A DNA stretch of 64,000 bases from Halobacteriovorax sp. (GTDB taxonomy: Bacteria; Bdellovibrionota; Bacteriovoracia; Bacteriovoracales; Bacteriovoracaceae). Shown here one piece after another: positions 61,687 to 64,000 of the stretch. The position numbers and the translations under genes are program-made. Each line of letters starts with the position of its first letter. Within the stretch, counting starts at the first letter, position 1. The notes beneath the pieces are model-generated. The model saw only the letters and a program-made list of their open reading frames with translations. It was not told the DNA's origin and ran no database searches. The stretch lies in contig PBIO01000028.1 of assembly GCA_002720865.1 (NCBI GenBank), positions 20,438 through 84,437 on the forward strand, read 5' to 3'.

Positions 61687-62814
61687 TTATTCTCCTAAAC
61701 AAAGCACTGACGTCTTAGCAATCAGTGACTTCATGTTATAGGTACTATTACTTTCAAATTGAGTAGCTAAGCTATCAATGGCATCTTTATGAGCTTGTTG
61801 TTGAGGCTCTTTAAGACAAACTAATTTGAAAACTTTATTGGCCATGCATTCTGAAAATGCTCTGGTTGAAGAAAGCATTCGTCCTACGGCCTTTGCTCCA
61901 TAACCTTCTTGTGGGCCTCTCCAACCGAGAGAAGCATTTTGCCCAACGGCCCAAAGGTTTGTGAAGTAGTCGCTTGTGACAATATGACCATCACTATAAA
62001 GATTAAGTTGATTAACCTTATTAGCTACCGTTCCTGGGGTATAAACAATTTGACCATCTACAAAGTCAAAATAGGCCCAAGCTCCTGCAATGGCATCCTG
62101 ACCAGCATGACAACCAACACATTTATTTTTAAAGGTTCTACTATCACCGCCAGGTGCGCGGTCAACATCACGTCTTACCCAAATATCAGGTCTTGTAATA
62201 TCATGGAGAGCTTCATAATCTTTACAGAGAAAATTCATAAAGGCGAATCTGTTCATTCGTCTATTTGTTCCAGCAGTTAAAAAAGCCTCACCAGATGCCC
62301 TGGTAGTAAGAACTCCAGCTGTATCACCGATTCCTGTAACAGTACTTTGAGTTCTTTGAACAAGAGTACCAGCAAGGTCAACTCTAGCAGCTTCTGCTTC
62401 TATAAAATGATCATTATTATCATTGGCATAGGGAGCAAGGGTGCCGTCATTTGAAGTATAGATAATATCCCCGTAGAGGACTTGATCAAATCTAACGTCA
62501 TCTCTGATCAAACCAATAACTGTGGCGACATAATCATTCAGAGGAACCCTTTCAGAGTGATCTACATTGGACCATTTCTTAGCCCAATTTTTTATAACGA
62601 GGTTATAAAAATAGGGATTCGACATAGCAACATAGGCAGCACCTTCGGCGTTTCCTTGTTGAATCAGTTGTTCCATTTGGTTGAGCACCGTTGCTTGAGG
62701 TGGTACTCCAGTTAGTCTGTTGTGTAGTCGGTAGGCTTGCTCTCTTGGACCTGCAAAAGAATTGCATAGCCAAAGGGATGCTACGATAAGTATCAACAAT
62801 TTTGACGTCTTAAT
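61687..62814 (-). CDS. Secreted c-type heme protein, first gene of the cytochrome/DUF1501 operon
   Basis: A 375-aa protein read from an ATT start at 62814. The site is unusual: AGGAG ends 7 nt before ATT, the frame is closed just upstream by TAA, and the next start codon (TTG 62799) is 22 nt from AGGAG. From ATT the signal is KTSKLLILIVASLWLCNSFA, with a basic n-region that the TTG start lacks. One heme site, KNKCVGCHAGQD, lies mid-protein after RRDVDRAPGGDSRTF. Further cysteines (LCKDYE, SECMAN, LVCLKE, VLCLGE) surround it. Likely a periplasmic electron carrier or redox sensor. A sigma-28-like promoter lies at 62876. Confidence 0.78.
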   Translation of the reverse strand: MKTSKLLILIVASLWLCNSFAGPREQAYRLHNRLTGVPPQATVLNQMEQLIQQGNAEGAAYVAMSNPYFYNLVIKNWAKKWSNVDHSERVPLNDYVATVIGLIRDDVRFDQVLYGDIIYTSNDGTLAPYANDNNDHFIEAEAARVDLAGTLVQRTQSTVTGIGDTAGVLTTRASGEAFLTAGTNRRMNRFAFMNFLCKDYEALHDITRPDIWVRRDVDRAPGGDSRTFKNKCVGCHAGQDAIAGAWAYFDFVDGQIVYTPGTVANKVNQLNLYSDGHIVTSDYFTNLWAVGQNASLGWRGPQEGYGAKAVGRMLSSTRAFSECMANKVFKLVCLKEPQQQAHKDAIDSLATQFESNSTYNMKSLIAKTSVLCLGE

Positions 62815-62835
62815 GGTTTAGCTCCTGGTCATTCC

Positions 62836-62850
62836 TAAGTCATAGACTTA
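62836..62850. repeat. Inverted repeat in divergent promoter region
   Basis: TAAGTC-ATA-GACTTA, a perfect 6-bp inverted repeat downstream of the minus-strand promoter at 62876, in the 5' leader of the cytochrome operon. A candidate operator. Confidence 0.35.
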
Positions 62851-62875
62851 AGAAATTCTATTTTTTCTCATCTAC

Positions 62876-62903
62876 TTTTCGGCCAACTGACTAAATTTCT
62901 TTA
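62876..62903 (-). promoter_or_regulatory. Sigma-28 (FliA)-like promoter for the cytochrome/DUF1501 operon
   Basis: Minus strand: TAAAGAAA (62903-62896), 12-nt spacer, GCCGAAAA (62883-62876). The -10 matches the FliA consensus at 7 of 8, and the -35 and spacer length are identical to the site at 27236. A leader of about 55 nt would follow. Confidence 0.5.
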
Positions 62904-62907
62904 GTCA
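62888..62907. repeat. Inverted repeat overlapping the sigma-28-like -35
   Basis: TGACTAAA-TTTC-TTTAGTCA, a perfect 8-bp inverted repeat centred between the divergent genes at 62814 and 62953. It covers the -35 of the minus-strand promoter, as a repressor or activator site would. Confidence 0.45.
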
Positions 62908-62952
62908 TAATTTACTTTGGTATAAGTTCTAAGTTAGTGTTATTATTGCTCT

Positions 62953-63885
62953 ATGGAAGAACTTTCAGTAACTGAGTTTGATCGAGATATCGGGGAATTA
63001 GAGCTACCAGCACTTAAGTTGATGCCACCTGACTCAAGTCTTTATGAAGCCATCCTATACTTTAAAGATAACCGTCAAGGCTTAATAGGAATTGGTGATG
63101 AAGGTAAAATGTCAGGTATTCTGACGGAATGGGATGTGGTTCATCACTTTGATCCCGGGATAGATCCTAGCGATGTTAAGGTTTCTGAATTGGCCATCGA
63201 AAACCCCGTAACTTTATATAGCGAAAATACTCTTTATGAAGTCATGAATGTCATGGGCAGAAGGAACTTGCCTGCCTTTCCGGTTTGCGATGAAGATGGC
63301 AAACCAAAGTTTATCTTTAATACTGAAGTCCTCTTTCATTATTTAACTTCTTTTTTTAAAGACTTCTTATCGACACTCGGAACGAAGGAGAACTGGGATC
63401 CAACAAAAGCTGTACAGGCTTTTACAGAAGGATTTAGTTACTCAGAAACAATGGAAGATGACTCCTCCCTTCATCAGAACTATTTCCTTACTCCCTTTGA
63501 AAGAATCCCTTCTTCAAAATTAGTAAAGATTGATAAGTCGACTACTATTAAAGAGGCATGGACTGCAATTGTAGAGCAAAAGACAGAGGCCTTAGTCATT
63601 ACGGATTATGGAACGAAATTGGTTGGAATTTTAACTCCAAGAGATTTAATTATCAAAGTTTTAACTCAAAAAGGGAACGTCGATCTTAAAAGTCCAGTGA
63701 CTGAATATATGACCTCAGCTCCACATTCATTAATGTACAAGCATCCTATTGGTTATGGAGTGAATCATTTTTTAAAATATGGTTATAAACATATGATCGT
63801 GGTTGATGAAGACCGTATTCCATTAAAGGTTGTAAGTTTACTTGAAATCTTTAGCCATCTTATTGATAAAGTAAAACTTAACTAA
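62953..63885 (+). CDS. Four-CBS-domain protein
   Basis: A 310-aa cytoplasmic protein made of two CBS pairs. CBS1 is about 20-70 (PPDSSLYEAILYFKDNRQGL, GILTEWDVVHHF), CBS2 about 75-140 (NPVTLYSENTLYEVMNVMGR), CBS3 about 185-240 (STTIKEAWTAIVEQKTEAL, GILTPRDLIIKVL) and CBS4 about 245-300 (HPIGYGVNHFLKYGYKHMIV). CBS pairs sense adenine nucleotides. There is no attached enzyme or channel, so it probably regulates a partner in trans. Divergent from the cytochrome operon; a terminator follows. Confidence 0.9.
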   Translation: MEELSVTEFDRDIGELELPALKLMPPDSSLYEAILYFKDNRQGLIGIGDEGKMSGILTEWDVVHHFDPGIDPSDVKVSELAIENPVTLYSENTLYEVMNVMGRRNLPAFPVCDEDGKPKFIFNTEVLFHYLTSFFKDFLSTLGTKENWDPTKAVQAFTEGFSYSETMEDDSSLHQNYFLTPFERIPSSKLVKIDKSTTIKEAWTAIVEQKTEALVITDYGTKLVGILTPRDLIIKVLTQKGNVDLKSPVTEYMTSAPHSLMYKHPIGYGVNHFLKYGYKHMIVVDEDRIPLKVVSLLEIFSHLIDKVKLN

Positions 63886-63907
63886 ACTGACCTACTTGGG
63901 TGGTGAT

Positions 63908-63931
63908 AAAACTAAAACCATCCTAGTTTTT
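63908..63931 (+). terminator. Rho-independent terminator
   Basis: AAAACTA (63908-63914) / TAGTTTT (63924-63930), 9-nt loop, with the stem's T-run continuing by one T. AT-rich, so moderate strength. It ends the CBS gene. Confidence 0.5.
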
Positions 63932-63935
63932 AGAC

Positions 63936-63988
63936 ATTCAAAATTGATCCATCCTGGATCAACTTGCTTCGCAAGCTAGATTTTGAAT
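63936..63988. repeat. Three-way-junction inverted-repeat element
   Basis: Outer stem ATTCAAAA (63936-63943) / TTTTGAAT (63981-63988). It encloses two perfect hairpins back to back: TTGATCC-ATCCT-GGATCAA (63944-63962) and CTTGC-TTC-GCAAG (63963-63975), with a 5-nt linker closing the junction. The compact fold is unlikely by chance. It may be an intergenic mobile repeat (REP/MITE-like) or a structured RNA. Whether it recurs outside the window is unknown. Confidence 0.55.
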
Positions 63989-64000
63989 ATCTTTCTTACA

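Noticed and set aside
1..64000. tRNA, rRNA, transposase or prophage genes
   Set aside because: None was recognised on either strand; gaps are too short for rRNA and no cloverleaf, transposase or phage structural gene was seen.

Overview
The window is AT-rich, densely coding bacterial DNA with 62 protein genes on both strands (the first only a C-terminal fragment), often with 1-4 nt start/stop overlaps and tail-to-tail overlaps. I see no tRNA, rRNA, CRISPR array, insertion sequence or prophage. The gene set suggests a Gram-negative bacterium of the Bdellovibrionota, most like the Bacteriovoracaceae (Halobacteriovorax/Bacteriovorax type). The reasons are low GC, Aap-type amino-acid uptake, many secreted hydrolases and unclassified secreted proteins, many lipoproteins, and a DUF1501/c-type cytochrome operon. 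This placement is inference from gene content.

Layout. 1-3046: aapJ (tail)-aapQ-aapM-aapP, an L-amino-acid ABC importer. 3191-8806: secreted proteins of unknown function, several small proteins, endonuclease I with a very basic lipoprotein, and a phospholipase D-family protein. 9001-11800: three coupled prepilin-like genes. 11802-22135: a flavin oxidoreductase, MAPEG, fabH, an alpha/beta hydrolase, tas, a subtilisin-like protease, a DUF502 protein and an O-antigen ligase-like protein. 22137-28074: MarR, a cyclic-nucleotide-binding protein, a MotA/ZorA-like channel, a 1027-aa MotB/ZorB-like coiled-coil protein and a DEDDh exonuclease. 28188-33265: a two-component pair, a B12-type radical SAM protein and a MATE exporter. 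33336-39967: a hexapeptide-repeat acyltransferase, plsC, a class II aldolase-like protein, an MMPL exporter and a possible clan-CD cysteine peptidase. 40138-43672: an orphan histidine kinase, a PilZ protein and a lytic transglycosylase. 43828-54643: MoxR/DUF58/transglutaminase, tesA-ybbA-ybbP, a second ABC exporter, YceI, a cytochrome c and a methyltransferase, nearly all head to tail. 54633-62814 (minus strand): a tight operon of cytochromes, asparagine-rich lipoproteins, a Tat-exported DUF1501-like protein, an LspA fused to a HAMP-like domain and two outer-membrane barrel candidates. 62953-63885: a four-CBS protein.

Most unusual signals. (1) Four sites match the flagellar sigma-28 consensus (TAAAGTTT-N11-GCCGATAA). 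Two lie so close to the start codons of small genes (5262 and 5873) that their mRNAs should be leaderless. One precedes the MotB-like giant and one the cytochrome/DUF1501 operon. (2) The giant stator-like protein has about 800 residues of predicted periplasmic coiled coil between a MotB-type channel helix and an OmpA-type peptidoglycan-binding domain. (3) An LspA with both catalytic aspartates is fused to a HAMP-like membrane domain, in one operon with two proteins whose signal peptides end in an atypical [YF]-N-H-C lipobox. (4) The first gene of that operon appears to start at ATT. These could form one motility-linked envelope programme, but that link is inference.
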